A stretch of DNA of 58,523 nucleotides. Source: an uncultured Bacteroidales bacterium (GTDB lineage: Bacteria > Bacteroidota > Bacteroidia > Bacteroidales > Bacteroidaceae). Both the position numbers and the translations under genes were made by a program. The notes beneath the pieces were generated by a model. The model was not told the DNA's origin. It searched no databases and saw only the letters and a list, made by a program, of their open reading frames with translations. The stretch spans positions 1-58,523 of the forward strand of contig CALGJF010000039.1 in NCBI GenBank assembly GCA_937914945.1, read 5' to 3'. Positions 1 to 8,689 of the stretch are shown one piece after another (position 1 is the first letter of the stretch; every line of letters begins with the position of its first letter).

Positions 1-577
1 CTTGTGTGCCTATGTAGTCGCCACGCTTATAATAAGGGTCTTTGTCTATCTTTTTCTGTGATACTTCGCCTATATCGCCAAAGAGTACACCTCCTGCATC
101 ATATTCGTATTGTCTTATTGAGCGTTTGCGGGCATAGAATCCGCGGAAACGGAACATCCTCTCCTGGAATTGTGCGAATTCCTCGGTTGACAACTGTGTC
201 ATGAACTCCTGCTCGGTGTACGATGAGTAACCGCGCCTTTTGCGGGCCTTCTTCATGTAGTTGTCGAAATCCTCACGTGTGATATTAAGGGCACGGCATA
301 GCTCGAGTGTGTCGAGCCCATGTTTCTTTACCTCGCGCGGAACAAATGTGATGTCGTATGCCGGGCGGTTATATACAAGCAACTTGCCGTTGCGGTCGTA
401 TATGAGGCCGCGTGTGGGGTAGAGTGTTTTTTTGTAGAATGCGTTACTGTCGGCCTTTGATTTGTATTGGTCGTTCAATATTTGCAGGCTGAATAGCTGT
501 ATTATGTATGTGATAAGCACCAATAGAACAGCCCCACCGAGAATATATTTACGCTTGTCGTATTCGTGTATGTTCAT
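1..577 (-). CDS. mrdA: Penicillin-binding protein 2, N-terminal part (runs off the left edge)
   Basis: The first 192 codons of the elongation-specific transpeptidase that crosslinks peptidoglycan along the side wall. Translation from ATG at 577 gives a short cytoplasmic start (MNIHEYDKRKY), one membrane anchor (about residues 11-31, GGAVLLVLITYIIQLFSL) and the beginning of the PBP dimerisation domain, including the family motif PTRGLIYDRNGKLL. The catalytic transpeptidase domain lies outside the window, so active-site residues cannot be checked. It starts 4 nt after the mreD stop, consistent with the common Bacteroidetes order mreB-mreC-mreD-mrdA(-rodA). It should act with MreB, MreC and RodA in the elongasome. 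Identity is firm from motif plus context. Confidence 0.93.
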   Translation of the reverse strand, partial: MNIHEYDKRKYILGGAVLLVLITYIIQLFSLQILNDQYKSKADSNAFYKKTLYPTRGLIYDRNGKLLVYNRPAYDITFVPREVKKHGLDTLELCRALNITREDFDNYMKKARKRRGYSSYTEQEFMTQLSTEEFAQFQERMFRFRGFYARKRSIRQYEYDAGGVLFGDIGEVSQKKIDKDPYYKRGDYIGTQ

Positions 578-581
578 TGCT

Positions 582-1085
582 CTATCTTTTGCGAGTGAAA
601 CACTCTATTACAAGTGTAAATAGCAGGGTGAGCAGTGTGCTTGCGACAATGCTTGCAAGCAGTGTCAGCGGGTAGCGTATGGTGAAGAGCTCCAAAATAT
701 AGAGTACGCTGTAAAATAGCAACAGGCATAGCGTGGCGTACATCGCATAGCCCCCAAAGTTAATGGTGTGTATGCCGGGAATGAAATCGTCGGCAATACC
801 CTTTTGGGTAAAGGATTCGAGTATGTAGTTGCGTGCAAAGGACATGGCCGTTGCGGCACAGGCATTTATGCCGGGTGTATTGCAAAATATATCCACCACA
901 AGGCCAAAGAGGAATGCCCATATAAGCTGTTCGTTGCGCGAGGTGAAGCGTGGTAATTTGAGCAGAAAAATAAGATATATGTGCGCAGTGGCATAGCCAA
1001 ACAGGTGTATCTGGCTGAATATGAGCACTTGGATAAATGCCAATATCACAAAGTTGCGTATGCGTATAAGCGTGTTGCTTGTCAT
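582..1085 (-). CDS. mreD: Rod shape-determining protein MreD
   Basis: A 167-residue, very hydrophobic inner-membrane protein with about five predicted membrane segments (for example residues 10-30 and 112-135). MreD proteins are poorly conserved, and the call rests on size, hydropathy and position between mreC and mrdA. Its ATG overlaps the mreC stop in an ATGA junction, so translation is probably coupled. The segment LIWAFLFGLVVDIF resembles the helix seen in the MreD/YcfT-like families. It is expected to sit in the elongasome linking MreC to the synthases. Confidence 0.85.
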   Translation of the reverse strand: MTSNTLIRIRNFVILAFIQVLIFSQIHLFGYATAHIYLIFLLKLPRFTSRNEQLIWAFLFGLVVDIFCNTPGINACAATAMSFARNYILESFTQKGIADDFIPGIHTINFGGYAMYATLCLLLFYSVLYILELFTIRYPLTLLASIVASTLLTLLFTLVIECFTRKR

Positions 1086-1921
1086 TCTTTAATTATGCTC
1101 TTTTCAAGTTCTTGCTGCTCCCTGCCTCCTTCGTTTCCCACGATGTATACTTTTTGCAGGGTGGCAAAATTGGTGAATAACCTCACTTGTGCTTGCGCAA
1201 ACATGCCATCGGCCGACTCCTCGGTTTTCTCTATTGTACCCACAGGAATACCGCCGGGGAAGATTGATGAGAAACCGCTTGTAACAACGGTGTCGCCCTT
1301 TTCAAATTGTGTGTATCGCGGCAAATCGACCAGGAACGAGTAGCGTGTGTCGTTGCCGTTCCATTGCAACGTGCAGAAATTATCGCTGCCCTTTACACGA
1401 CAACTTATACTGCTCTTGCTGTTGAGCAACGGTATAACCACCGAATAGTGTTCCGATGCTGTGTATATTATACCCACAATGCCTTCGTTGCAGAATACTC
1501 CCATCTCGGCATCAACACCATCTGCCGTTCCTTTATCTATTGTTATGTAGTTATTAACGGCATTCAAGGAGTTGTTTACAACGGTAGCGCAGTTGTAGAA
1601 GAATCCTTTTGCCTTATTGGGCAGGGCTGCCACCATTGCACTGTCCTTGTGCTGCATAAGCTCCGCTTGCAGCTGTGCTATCTGTTGGTTTAGTTCTTTA
1701 TTGTATTGCAGCAGCGCTTCGTTCTCGCTTTTCAGGCCGAAGTAACTGCTTACATCGGTAATGGCGGCGTACATATTGCCTGCTACACTATTGGCCGATG
1801 TAAACATTTTTGCGTTTTGGTAGTTGTTAAACTGCACAATAAGCATAATCCCGATTCCCTCCAATAGCAGGAAAAGGAACCAGTGATTATGCTTAATGAA
1901 GAAGTTTAACAGTGTCTGCAC
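1082..1921 (-). CDS. mreC: Rod shape-determining protein MreC
   Basis: A 279-residue bitopic membrane protein. It has one N-terminal membrane helix (about residues 13-30), a coiled coil around residues 62-92 (SENEALLQYNKELNQQIAQL) and a periplasmic beta-rich MreC domain, with typical stretches such as NYITIDKGTADGV, VGIIYTASEHYSVV and VVTSGFSSIFPGGIPVGTI. MreC bridges cytoplasmic MreB to the periplasmic part of PBP2. The stop overlaps mreD by 4 nt and the start lies 12 nt after mreB, so it belongs to the purH-mreBCD-mrdA operon. Confidence 0.95.
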   Translation of the reverse strand: MQTLLNFFIKHNHWFLFLLLEGIGIMLIVQFNNYQNAKMFTSANSVAGNMYAAITDVSSYFGLKSENEALLQYNKELNQQIAQLQAELMQHKDSAMVAALPNKAKGFFYNCATVVNNSLNAVNNYITIDKGTADGVDAEMGVFCNEGIVGIIYTASEHYSVVIPLLNSKSSISCRVKGSDNFCTLQWNGNDTRYSFLVDLPRYTQFEKGDTVVTSGFSSIFPGGIPVGTIEKTEESADGMFAQAQVRLFTNFATLQKVYIVGNEGGREQQELEKSIIKE

Positions 1922-1933
1922 AGCCTCGTTGGT

Positions 1934-2950
1934 TTATCGCATGAGGAATGGATAATTGAGGTCGTTGAGTGCAAGCGCTGTACCCTTTGCCACGCAGTAG
2001 AGGGGATTCTCTGCAATGTGGAAGGGGATGTTTATCTTGTTCTCCAAACGCTTGTCGAGACCGCGCAACAGAGCGCCGCCACCGGCCAGGTATATGCCAT
2101 TGTGTACGATGTCGGCATAGAGCTCGGGGGGTGTTGTCTCCAATGCACTGATGATGGCGTTCTCAATCTTTATGATTGATTTGTCTATGCAGTGCGCAAT
2201 CTCCTGATAGCATACGGGAACCTCCATAGGCAGCGCTGTGATACGGTTAGGACCGTGAACCACGTAATCCTCGGGTGCATCGTCGCCCAGATCGGTAAGC
2301 GCCGAACCTACATGTATCTTGATGCGCTCTGCCATGCGCTCACTCACGCGTACATTGTGCTGGCGGCTCATGTATTCCTGAATGTCGGCCGTAAAGTCGT
2401 CGCCTGCTGTGCGCAACGAGCCGTTTGATACGATACCGCCAAGCGATATAACTGCAATCTCGGTGGAACCGCCACCTATATCAACAACCATGTTGCCCTC
2501 GGGGGCAAGTACGTCGAGGCCGATACCCAGCGCCGATGCCATGGGCTCATATATGAGATACACATCGCGGCCACCGGCATGCTCGGCTGAGTCGCGCACG
2601 GCACGAAGCTCCACCTCGGTTGAGCCATAGGGAACTCCTATGACCATGCGCAACGAGGGAGTAAACAATTTGCTGCCCATATTCACTTTCTCAATGAGCC
2701 CGCGCATCATCATCTCGCAAGCGTAGAAGTTGGCAATAACACCATCGCGCAATGGGCGTATTGTTTGAATGTTGGGGTTTACTTTTTCGTGCATCTGCTT
2801 GGCACGCTCTCCGACGGCTATCATCTTCTTTGAGCCGTCGATTGCAACTACCGAGGGCTCGTCAACAACAATCTTTCCATTGTAGGATATGATGGTGTTG
2901 GCGGTGCCGAGGTCAATTGCTACATCTTGTGTGAATGAAAATAATCCCAT
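1934..2950 (-). CDS. mreB: Rod shape-determining protein MreB (bacterial actin)
   Basis: A 338-residue actin-fold ATPase that polymerises under the membrane and guides side-wall synthesis. The N-terminal phosphate loop is clear (DLGTANTIISYNGKIVVDEPSVVAI begins near residue 12), as are the second phosphate loop NMVVDIGGGSTEIAVISLGG (about residues 155-174) and the adenosine motif YLAGGGALLRGLD near residue 290. Length matches the family (330-350). It lies 18 nt downstream of purH and 12 nt upstream of mreC, hence one transcript. No missing key residue was seen. Confidence 0.97.
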   Translation of the reverse strand: MGLFSFTQDVAIDLGTANTIISYNGKIVVDEPSVVAIDGSKKMIAVGERAKQMHEKVNPNIQTIRPLRDGVIANFYACEMMMRGLIEKVNMGSKLFTPSLRMVIGVPYGSTEVELRAVRDSAEHAGGRDVYLIYEPMASALGIGLDVLAPEGNMVVDIGGGSTEIAVISLGGIVSNGSLRTAGDDFTADIQEYMSRQHNVRVSERMAERIKIHVGSALTDLGDDAPEDYVVHGPNRITALPMEVPVCYQEIAHCIDKSIIKIENAIISALETTPPELYADIVHNGIYLAGGGALLRGLDKRLENKINIPFHIAENPLYCVAKGTALALNDLNYPFLMR

Positions 2951-2968
2951 CTCTTTTTCTGATTTTAA

Positions 2969-4492
2969 TTAGTGTTTGAAATGGCGGAATCCTGTGATTA
3001 CCATGGAAACGCCGTTTGCATCGCAGTAATCAACCGACTCCTTGTCGCGGATAGAACCACCCGGATGAATTACCGCTGTAACGCCTGCCTCGTGTGCAAT
3101 CTGCACGCAATCGGGGAAGGGGAAGAATGCGTCGCTTGCCATAACGCTGCCCTGCAATGAGAATCCGAAGTTGCCGGCTTTCTCAATGGCGTGGCGCAAT
3201 GAATCTACGCGCGAGGTCTGTCCCACACCGCTTGCAATGAGCTGCTTGTTCTTGGCAAGTACGATGGCGTTGCTCTTGCTGTGCTTTACAATTTTGTTGG
3301 CAAAGAGCATATCCTCGATTTCATCGCTTGTAGGGGCTTTCTGTGATACGGTCTTCAAGTCCTCGGGTGTTTCAACCTTCTCGTCGCGGTCCTGCACAAG
3401 CACGCCGTTAAGCACGCTGCGGTAGGTCTGTGAGGGGAGTGCGGTCTCCTTCTGAACAAGGATTATGCGATTCTTCTTTTGTGTTAGAATCTCCAATGCC
3501 TCCATGTCGTAGTCGGGAGCTATGATTACCTCAAAGAAAATCTCGTTAATCTTCTCGGCTGTTGCTTTGTCGATGGCTTTGTTTGCAATGAGTACACCGC
3601 CAAATGCCGATACGGGGTCGCCGGCGAGGGCTGCCTCCCAAGCCTCGAGCAGTGTGGGGCGCGATGCAAGGCCGCATGCGTTGTTGTGCTTGAGGATGGC
3701 GAAGGTTGTTTCGCCTGCAAAGTCGTTGATTAGCTCTACTGCGGCGCTGATGTCAAGCAGGTTGTTGTATGAAATCTCCTTGCCATGTATCTGGTTGAAC
3801 ATCTTGTTGAAGTTGCCGTAGAACGCGCCCTTTTGGTGGGGATTCTCGCCGTAGCGTAGCGACATGGGGCAATCCATTGCGCTACGGAATGCGCTCTTCT
3901 CCTCTTTGTCGAAGTAGTTGAAGATGGCCGAATCGTATGACGATGATACAGCGAAGGCTTCGCGTGCAAAGAAGCGGCGCTCCTCCAATGTTGTCTCTGC
4001 ACCATTGCTCTGCAAAATATCGAGCAGGGGCTTGTATTGTGCCTTGCTGGCAACAATGACAACGTCGTTAAAGTTCTTTGCCGCACCACGGATGAGCGAG
4101 ATGCCACCTATGTCAATCTTCTCGATAATATCGGCCTCGGGTGCGCCCGATGCCACAGTCTGCTCAAAGGGATAGAGATCGACAATAACAAGGTCTATTG
4201 CCGGAATCTCGTACTCTTGCATCTGCGCCTGGTCTTTCTCGTTCTCTCTGCGGCCGAGTATTCCGCCAAACACTTTGGGGTGCAGTGTCTTTACTCTGCC
4301 GCCCAGGATTGAGGGATAGCCGGTGAGGCTCTCTACCGCGGTGCAGGGAATGTCAAGCGACTCAATGAATTGCTGTGTACCACCTGTTGAGATTAACTGT
4401 ACCCCCTCGGCGTGCAGGAGTTTTATAATCTCGTCGAGTCCGTCTTTGTGAAAAACAGACACCAATGCCGATTTAATTCTCTTTGTTGACAT
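2969..4492 (-). CDS. purH: Bifunctional AICAR formyltransferase / IMP cyclohydrolase
   Basis: Catalyses the last two steps of IMP synthesis: formylation of AICAR with 10-formyl-THF and cyclisation to IMP. The N-terminal MGS-like domain (KSALVSVFHKDGLDEI, then STGGTQQFIES, LHPKVFGGILGRR) covers about residues 1-190; the AICARFT domain follows (LRYGENPHQKGAFYG, KHNNACGLA, SAFGGVLIANK, TSRVDSLRHAIEKA, DAFFPFPD). ATG at 4492 gives 507 residues, the usual size, starting MSTKRIKSALVS. The reading frame is open a further 189 nt upstream, but that part is AT-rich, not conserved in character and contains the probable promoter. It heads the mreBCD operon, an arrangement common in Bacteroidales. Confidence 0.96.
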   Translation of the reverse strand: MSTKRIKSALVSVFHKDGLDEIIKLLHAEGVQLISTGGTQQFIESLDIPCTAVESLTGYPSILGGRVKTLHPKVFGGILGRRENEKDQAQMQEYEIPAIDLVIVDLYPFEQTVASGAPEADIIEKIDIGGISLIRGAAKNFNDVVIVASKAQYKPLLDILQSNGAETTLEERRFFAREAFAVSSSYDSAIFNYFDKEEKSAFRSAMDCPMSLRYGENPHQKGAFYGNFNKMFNQIHGKEISYNNLLDISAAVELINDFAGETTFAILKHNNACGLASRPTLLEAWEAALAGDPVSAFGGVLIANKAIDKATAEKINEIFFEVIIAPDYDMEALEILTQKKNRIILVQKETALPSQTYRSVLNGVLVQDRDEKVETPEDLKTVSQKAPTSDEIEDMLFANKIVKHSKSNAIVLAKNKQLIASGVGQTSRVDSLRHAIEKAGNFGFSLQGSVMASDAFFPFPDCVQIAHEAGVTAVIHPGGSIRDKESVDYCDANGVSMVITGFRHFKH

Positions 4493-4574
4493 GTCTATCA
4501 AGTTTTGTTGTGATGTTTCTGTTTGATTATCAATGCGTTGTTTGCTTGTGGGCAAATGCCCTCCGAATTTTACG

Positions 4575-4582
4575 CGAAGATA
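4575..4582 (-). promoter_or_regulatory. Probable purH operon promoter (-7 box)
   Basis: On the minus strand this reads TATCTTCG, a one-base variant of the Bacteroidetes -7 element TAnnTTTG that recurs in front of mtnN, miaB and dnaG in this window. The expected -33 TTG about 20 nt upstream is not clear. It predicts a leader of about 75 nt before the purH ATG. Confidence 0.45.
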
Positions 4583-4675
4583 ACTTTTTTTGCGCGATTT
4601 TGCATCATAAAAACAGGCATATTTATAAACAAATAAACAATATTTAGTATAAAATAAAAAGGGCACTTTTTTACA

Positions 4676-4706
4676 TTGCAAATATTGCTTGCTTGCACTA
4701 TCTTCG
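4676..4706 (+). promoter_or_regulatory. mtnN-luxS operon promoter
   Basis: TTG at 4676-4678, a 20-nt spacer, and TATCTTCG at 4699-4706 match the Bacteroidetes -33/-7 layout apart from one base. The predicted leader to the mtnN ATG is about 28 nt. It is divergent from the purH promoter about 95 nt away. Confidence 0.65.
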
Positions 4707-4740
4707 CGTTGTAAAATAGTGTGAGATTAAAAATAGAAAT

Positions 4741-5436
4741 ATGAGAATTGGAGTTTTAACGGCAATGCAGTCCGAGTTTGAGCAATTGGCCGCTCTGCTT
4801 GCTGATGCCCGCAAGTGTGATGAGAGTGGTTTTTCGTATCTCGTTGGTATGTTGGGGGCAAACGAGATAGTATTGCATCGCTGCGGTATAGGTAAGGTAA
4901 ATGCGGCTGTGGGCACAGCCGAGCTTGTGCGCACATTCTCGCCCGATGCAGTGGTGAGTACAGGTGTTGCCGGTGGCATTGATGAGTGCCTTGGCGTTAT
5001 GGATGTGGTGGTGAGTTCCTCGATAGTGTATCATGATGTGTGGTGCGGGATGGGGTGCGACTATGGTCAGATTCAGGGAATGCCTGCGGTGTTCCCGGCG
5101 GCAGAGCGTTTATGGCAGTGTGCAGTATCGCTTAACGGTGCCACAGGCAATAGTACAAAAATTCATGCGGGGCTCATCTGCACAGGCGATAAATTTATTA
5201 CCAACCGCGATGAATTGAATGAAATAAAGGCTAATTTTCCTGCCGGCCTGGCTGTGGATATGGAGTCGGCTGCAATAGCACAGGTGTGCCACATCTATGG
5301 CGTGCCGTTTGTGAGTTTTAGAATTATAAGCGACACTCCGGGTGTGGATAAGCATATCGAGCAGTATGAGAATTTCTGGGGCGAGATGGCCGATCGCTCC
5401 TTCGGCATTACCCGCATGTTCCTTTCAAAATTATAA
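4741..5436 (+). CDS. mtnN: 5'-methylthioadenosine/S-adenosylhomocysteine nucleosidase
   Basis: A 231-residue cytosolic hydrolase that cleaves adenine from SAH and methylthioadenosine. Seen: the N-terminal GVLTAMQSEFEQL with the conserved acid at Glu12, the loop STGVAGGID, the nucleoside-binding VDMESAAIAQVC with its Glu, and the catalytic Asp in FRIISDTPG. Length is normal. It is followed after 2 nt by luxS, so the operon encodes the two-step route SAH to S-ribosylhomocysteine to homocysteine plus DPD (AI-2 precursor). It removes the SAH that inhibits methyltransferases and so complements metK at 38119-39411. Confidence 0.96.
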   Translation: MRIGVLTAMQSEFEQLAALLADARKCDESGFSYLVGMLGANEIVLHRCGIGKVNAAVGTAELVRTFSPDAVVSTGVAGGIDECLGVMDVVVSSSIVYHDVWCGMGCDYGQIQGMPAVFPAAERLWQCAVSLNGATGNSTKIHAGLICTGDKFITNRDELNEIKANFPAGLAVDMESAAIAQVCHIYGVPFVSFRIISDTPGVDKHIEQYENFWGEMADRSFGITRMFLSKL

Positions 5437-5438
5437 TT

Positions 5439-5918
5439 ATGAAGAAGATACCAAGTTTTACAATAGACCACATACGCCTGAAAAGAGGCATATATGTTTC
5501 GCGCCAAGACAATGTGGGCGGCGAGGTTGTAACAACCTTCGATGTCAGAATGAAAGAACCCAATCGCGAGCCTGTGCTCAGCCCAAGTGCAATACACACC
5601 ATAGAACACCTTGCAGCCACTTTCCTGCGTAATCATGCCTCTTGGGGCAGCCGCATAATCTATTGGGGGCCCATGGGTTGCCTCACAGGCAACTATCTCA
5701 TAGTAAGGGGTGATGTGTCGTCGGTCGAGATATTACCACTTGTAAGGGAGGTTTTTGAATTTGTGGCGTCATACGAAGGCGAGGTGCCCGGAGCATCGGC
5801 GCGCGACTGTGGCAATTACCTTCTTATGAATCTTCCCGAGGCTCGTTGGGAGGCACGCAAATACCTCACCGAGGTGCTTTGTTGTGCCACAGAAGAGAAT
5901 TTGAATTACCCTGTATGA
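5439..5918 (+). CDS. luxS: S-ribosylhomocysteine lyase (AI-2 synthesis)
   Basis: A 159-residue metalloenzyme that cleaves S-ribosylhomocysteine to homocysteine and 4,5-dihydroxy-2,3-pentanedione. All the catalytic parts are visible: metal ligands His53 and His57 with Glu56 in HTIEH, the third ligand Cys124 in ARDCGNY, and the catalytic Cys81 in GPMGCLTGNY. Size matches the family (150-160). Spacing of 2 nt from mtnN and 7 nt to the Sel1-repeat gene shows a three-gene operon. Whether the cell uses AI-2 as a signal or only runs the methyl cycle cannot be told from here. Confidence 0.97.
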   Translation: MKKIPSFTIDHIRLKRGIYVSRQDNVGGEVVTTFDVRMKEPNREPVLSPSAIHTIEHLAATFLRNHASWGSRIIYWGPMGCLTGNYLIVRGDVSSVEILPLVREVFEFVASYEGEVPGASARDCGNYLLMNLPEARWEARKYLTEVLCCATEENLNYPV

Positions 5919-5925
5919 TGTTACT

Positions 5926-6849
5926 ATGGGAAACGAAATTGTAATACCGCCCCATTTATCGCCCGAGGAGTATGTGCAAATGGGCGACAATGCCATTGAT
6001 GGCGATAGAATAGAGGAGGCTGTGCAGTGGTACCTCAAGGCTGTGGAGCTTGGCAGTGCAAAGGCTATGTTGCGAATGGGTAACTGCTGCTTTTGTACCG
6101 ATGTAGATAACCCGAGAACCGAGAAGGAGGCTGTGCAGTGGTATCGCAAGGCTGCCGAGCTTGGCGAGCCTGCCGCGCAATACAATCTTGCCGATTGTTA
6201 TTATATGGGTTTAGGCGTGGATAAAGATTATGCCGAGGCTTTCAAGTGGTTCATCAGGTCGGCCGAGCAGGGTAATGTTGATGCGCAATACAGCCTGGCC
6301 GACTGCTATTACTTTGGCGAGGGTGTTCCCGAGGATGAAGATGAGGCTACTCGATATTACCGCCTTGCCGCCGAGCAAGGGCACAGCGATGCCATATATT
6401 GGCTTGGCATATACGATGGTGCCGACGATGATGCATTTATCGATAGTGTGAGAATGCTTCAAAGGATACGCAAGGCTGCCCAAAAGGGCGACCACCGTGC
6501 ACAACGTATGCTTGGCGATTGCTATAATTATGGTGATGGTGTGGAAAAAGATTATGCCGAGGCTGTCAAATGGTACCGCCTTGCCGCCGAGCAGGGTAAC
6601 GCCGATGCCCAGAATGAGTTGGGCGATAGCTATTATTTGGGCGATGGTGTGGAAGAAGATTATGTCGAGGCTGTCCGATGGTACCGTCTTGCCGCCGAAC
6701 AGGGCCATCCTGCCGCCCAATATAATTTGGGAATATGCTACAGCTTGGGTGTAGGTGTTCCTATGGATGAAACGGAGGCTGTCAAGTGGTATCGCCTCGC
6801 AGCGGAACAGGGCTACGAGGCTGCGCAGAAGGCTTTGCAGAAACTGTAA
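5926..6849 (+). CDS. Sel1-like tetratricopeptide repeat protein
   Basis: A 307-residue protein made almost wholly of Sel1-type repeats of about 36 residues, each with the signature A.YNLGxxYYxGxGVxxDYxEAxKWYRxAAEQG. Seven units can be counted. One, around residues 150-190 (IYDGADDDAFIDSVRML), is interrupted and degenerate. No signal peptide or membrane segment was seen, so it is probably cytosolic. Neighbouring units at 6535-6642 and 6643-6750 are very similar at DNA level with an exact 108-bp period, which points to recent duplication. Sel1 proteins act as protein-binding scaffolds. The partner is unknown, though co-transcription with mtnN-luxS is suggestive. A strong stem-loop follows the stop. 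Confidence 0.9.
   Translation: MGNEIVIPPHLSPEEYVQMGDNAIDGDRIEEAVQWYLKAVELGSAKAMLRMGNCCFCTDVDNPRTEKEAVQWYRKAAELGEPAAQYNLADCYYMGLGVDKDYAEAFKWFIRSAEQGNVDAQYSLADCYYFGEGVPEDEDEATRYYRLAAEQGHSDAIYWLGIYDGADDDAFIDSVRMLQRIRKAAQKGDHRAQRMLGDCYNYGDGVEKDYAEAVKWYRLAAEQGNADAQNELGDSYYLGDGVEEDYVEAVRWYRLAAEQGHPAAQYNLGICYSLGVGVPMDETEAVKWYRLAAEQGYEAAQKALQKL
6535..6750 (+). repeat. 108-bp direct repeat inside the Sel1 gene
   Basis: Two adjacent 108-bp (36-codon) units begin at 6535 and 6643 with the same GATGGTGTGGAA and share most bases over the first about 75 nt (GAGGCTGTC, TGGTACCG, CTTGCCGCCGA). Such units can expand or contract by recombination. Confidence 0.75.
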
Positions 6850-6853
6850 TATA

Positions 6854-6894
6854 AATAATGAAGGACAACCCCGCGTGAGTTGTCCTTCATTATT
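6854..6894. terminator. Bidirectional terminator between Sel1 gene and nadB
   Basis: A perfect 16-bp stem (6854-6869 with 6879-6894) and a 9-nt loop. A-rich and T-rich flanks on both sides allow termination of both converging transcripts. It abuts the nadB stop at 6895. Confidence 0.85.
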
Positions 6895-8463
6895 TCAATT
6901 TTTCTTCGGGTGGTCGATGTTGTAGTGCAGGCCACGGCTCTCCTTTCGCTCTATTGCTTGGCGCATAATAAGATAGCCTACGTTTATTATATTACGCAGT
7001 TCGCATAGTTCACGGCTTACAACGCTTTGCTTGAACAGCTCCTCGGTCTCCTCGTAAAGCAGATCGAGGCGATTCCATGCGCGTTTCAGGCGTAGATCGC
7101 TGCGCACAATGCCCACGTAGGTGCTCATAATCTGCCCCACCTCCTTCACATCCTGCGAAATCAGCACCATCTCTTCGTTCATCTTGGTGCCCTCGTCGTT
7201 CCATTGCGGGATATTCTCATTGAAACTATATTCGTGTATATGTTGTGTGGAGTGCTTTGCCGCCGCATCGGCATATACGACAGCCTCTATCAAGGAGTTG
7301 CTGGCAAGGCGGTTACCGCCGTGCAGGCCTGTGCATGAACACTCGCCAACGGCATAAAGGCGGTGTATGCTCGATGCTGCATTCAAATCTACCTTTATAC
7401 CACCGCACAGATAGTGTGCCGCGGGTGCCACAGGTATATAGTCTTTTGTTATATCTATACCCAAAGAGAGGCACTTTTCGTAGATGTTTGGGAAATGACG
7501 CTTTGTCTCTTCGGGGTCTTTGTGCGTAACATCGAGGTATACATGGTCGTCGCCACGTGTTTTCATTTCGTTGTCTATGGCGCGTGCAACGATGTCGCGC
7601 GGAGCAAGTGAGAGGCGCGGGTCGTATTTTTGCATGAACTCCTTGCCATCTATGGTGCGCAGTATGCCGCCATAGCCGCGCATGGCCTCTGTTATGAGGA
7701 ACGAGGGGCGGTCGCCGGGGTTGTAGAGGGCTGTGGGGTGGAACTGAACAAATTCCATGTCCTTTACCGTGCCTTTTGCGCGATATACCATAGCGATGCC
7801 GTCGCCTGTTGCCACAAGTGGGTTGGTTGTGGTTTTATACACCGCACCGCAGCCACCTGTTGCCATCAGTGTAACCTTGCTCAGGAATGTGTGTACTTGA
7901 TTTGTGGCTATATCCAACACATATGCACCGTAACACTCTATGTCGGGTGTCTGGCGGGTAACGGTAACGCCCAAATGGTGCTGCGTAAGTATCTCAATGG
8001 CAAAATGATTGTCGAGGATAGTAATGTTCGGGTGTTTGCGCACAGCCTTTATGAGTGATTCCTGTATCTCGGCACCGGTATTGTCGGCGTGGTGCAGAAT
8101 GCGGAACTCCGAGTGCCCTCCCTCGCGGTGCAGGTCGAACTCGCCATTCTCATTCTTGTCAAAACTAACGCCCCAATTTATCAGTTCCTGGATTTGTGAG
8201 GGGGCTTCGCGCACCACCTTCTCCACAGCATCGCGGTCGCTAATCCAGTCGCCTGCAATCATAGTGTCCTCGATGTGCTTTTCAAAGTTGTCCACTGCAA
8301 GGTTGGTAACCGATGCAACGCCTCCCTGTGCAAAGTAGGTGTTTGCGTCTTCGAGTGTGGTTTTGCATATTATTGCCACTTTGCCCTTTTCGGCAACTTT
8401 AAGTGCATAGCTCATTCCGGCGATACCGGAGCCGATAACCAAAAAATCGAATCTCTTAATCAT
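6895..8463 (-). CDS. nadB: L-aspartate oxidase
   Basis: A 522-residue FAD enzyme that oxidises L-aspartate to iminoaspartate, the first step of de novo NAD synthesis. The N-terminal dinucleotide fold is clear (FDFLVIGSGIAGMSYALKVAEKG), as are the flavin-binding TYFAQGGVASV, the active-site HxxGGHSEFRILHHAD-like region (HREGGHSEFR), QFHPTALYNP, and C-terminal GGIKVDLNAAS and LHGGNRLASNSL. Fumarate reductase flavoproteins share this fold, but residue pattern and length favour NadB. nadA and nadC are not in the window. It is divergent from dacB. Confidence 0.95.
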   Translation of the reverse strand: MIKRFDFLVIGSGIAGMSYALKVAEKGKVAIICKTTLEDANTYFAQGGVASVTNLAVDNFEKHIEDTMIAGDWISDRDAVEKVVREAPSQIQELINWGVSFDKNENGEFDLHREGGHSEFRILHHADNTGAEIQESLIKAVRKHPNITILDNHFAIEILTQHHLGVTVTRQTPDIECYGAYVLDIATNQVHTFLSKVTLMATGGCGAVYKTTTNPLVATGDGIAMVYRAKGTVKDMEFVQFHPTALYNPGDRPSFLITEAMRGYGGILRTIDGKEFMQKYDPRLSLAPRDIVARAIDNEMKTRGDDHVYLDVTHKDPEETKRHFPNIYEKCLSLGIDITKDYIPVAPAAHYLCGGIKVDLNAASSIHRLYAVGECSCTGLHGGNRLASNSLIEAVVYADAAAKHSTQHIHEYSFNENIPQWNDEGTKMNEEMVLISQDVKEVGQIMSTYVGIVRSDLRLKRAWNRLDLLYEETEELFKQSVVSRELCELRNIINVGYLIMRQAIERKESRGLHYNIDHPKKN

Positions 8464-8560
8464 ATATTCGTTTATTTATGCAGGGTTGGTGTGGCTGTGG
8501 GTTGTAGAAGCTCAAAGGCGTGCATCGAGCCCCGCATTTGTTATTTATGCTGTATGGTTG

Positions 8561-8568
8561 CAAAATTA
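8561..8568 (-). promoter_or_regulatory. Possible nadB promoter (-7 box)
   Basis: The minus strand reads TAATTTTG, a full match to TAnnTTTG, about 100 nt before the nadB ATG. No -33 TTG at the usual distance, hence a modest score. Confidence 0.35.
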
Positions 8569-8689
8569 GCAAATTATTGTTTAATATTATTGCGTTGTTC
8601 CAAATAAAAATGGGCATATACTCCTCTAATTTGGCAAATATTGAGTAGTTTTACGCAGATTTCATTCAATTGGTTTATAAAGCAACACG

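Noticed and set aside
4493..4681. Open frame extending purH upstream.
   Set aside because: AT-rich, Lys/Tyr-rich translation with no family match, and it contains the likely promoter at 4575-4582.
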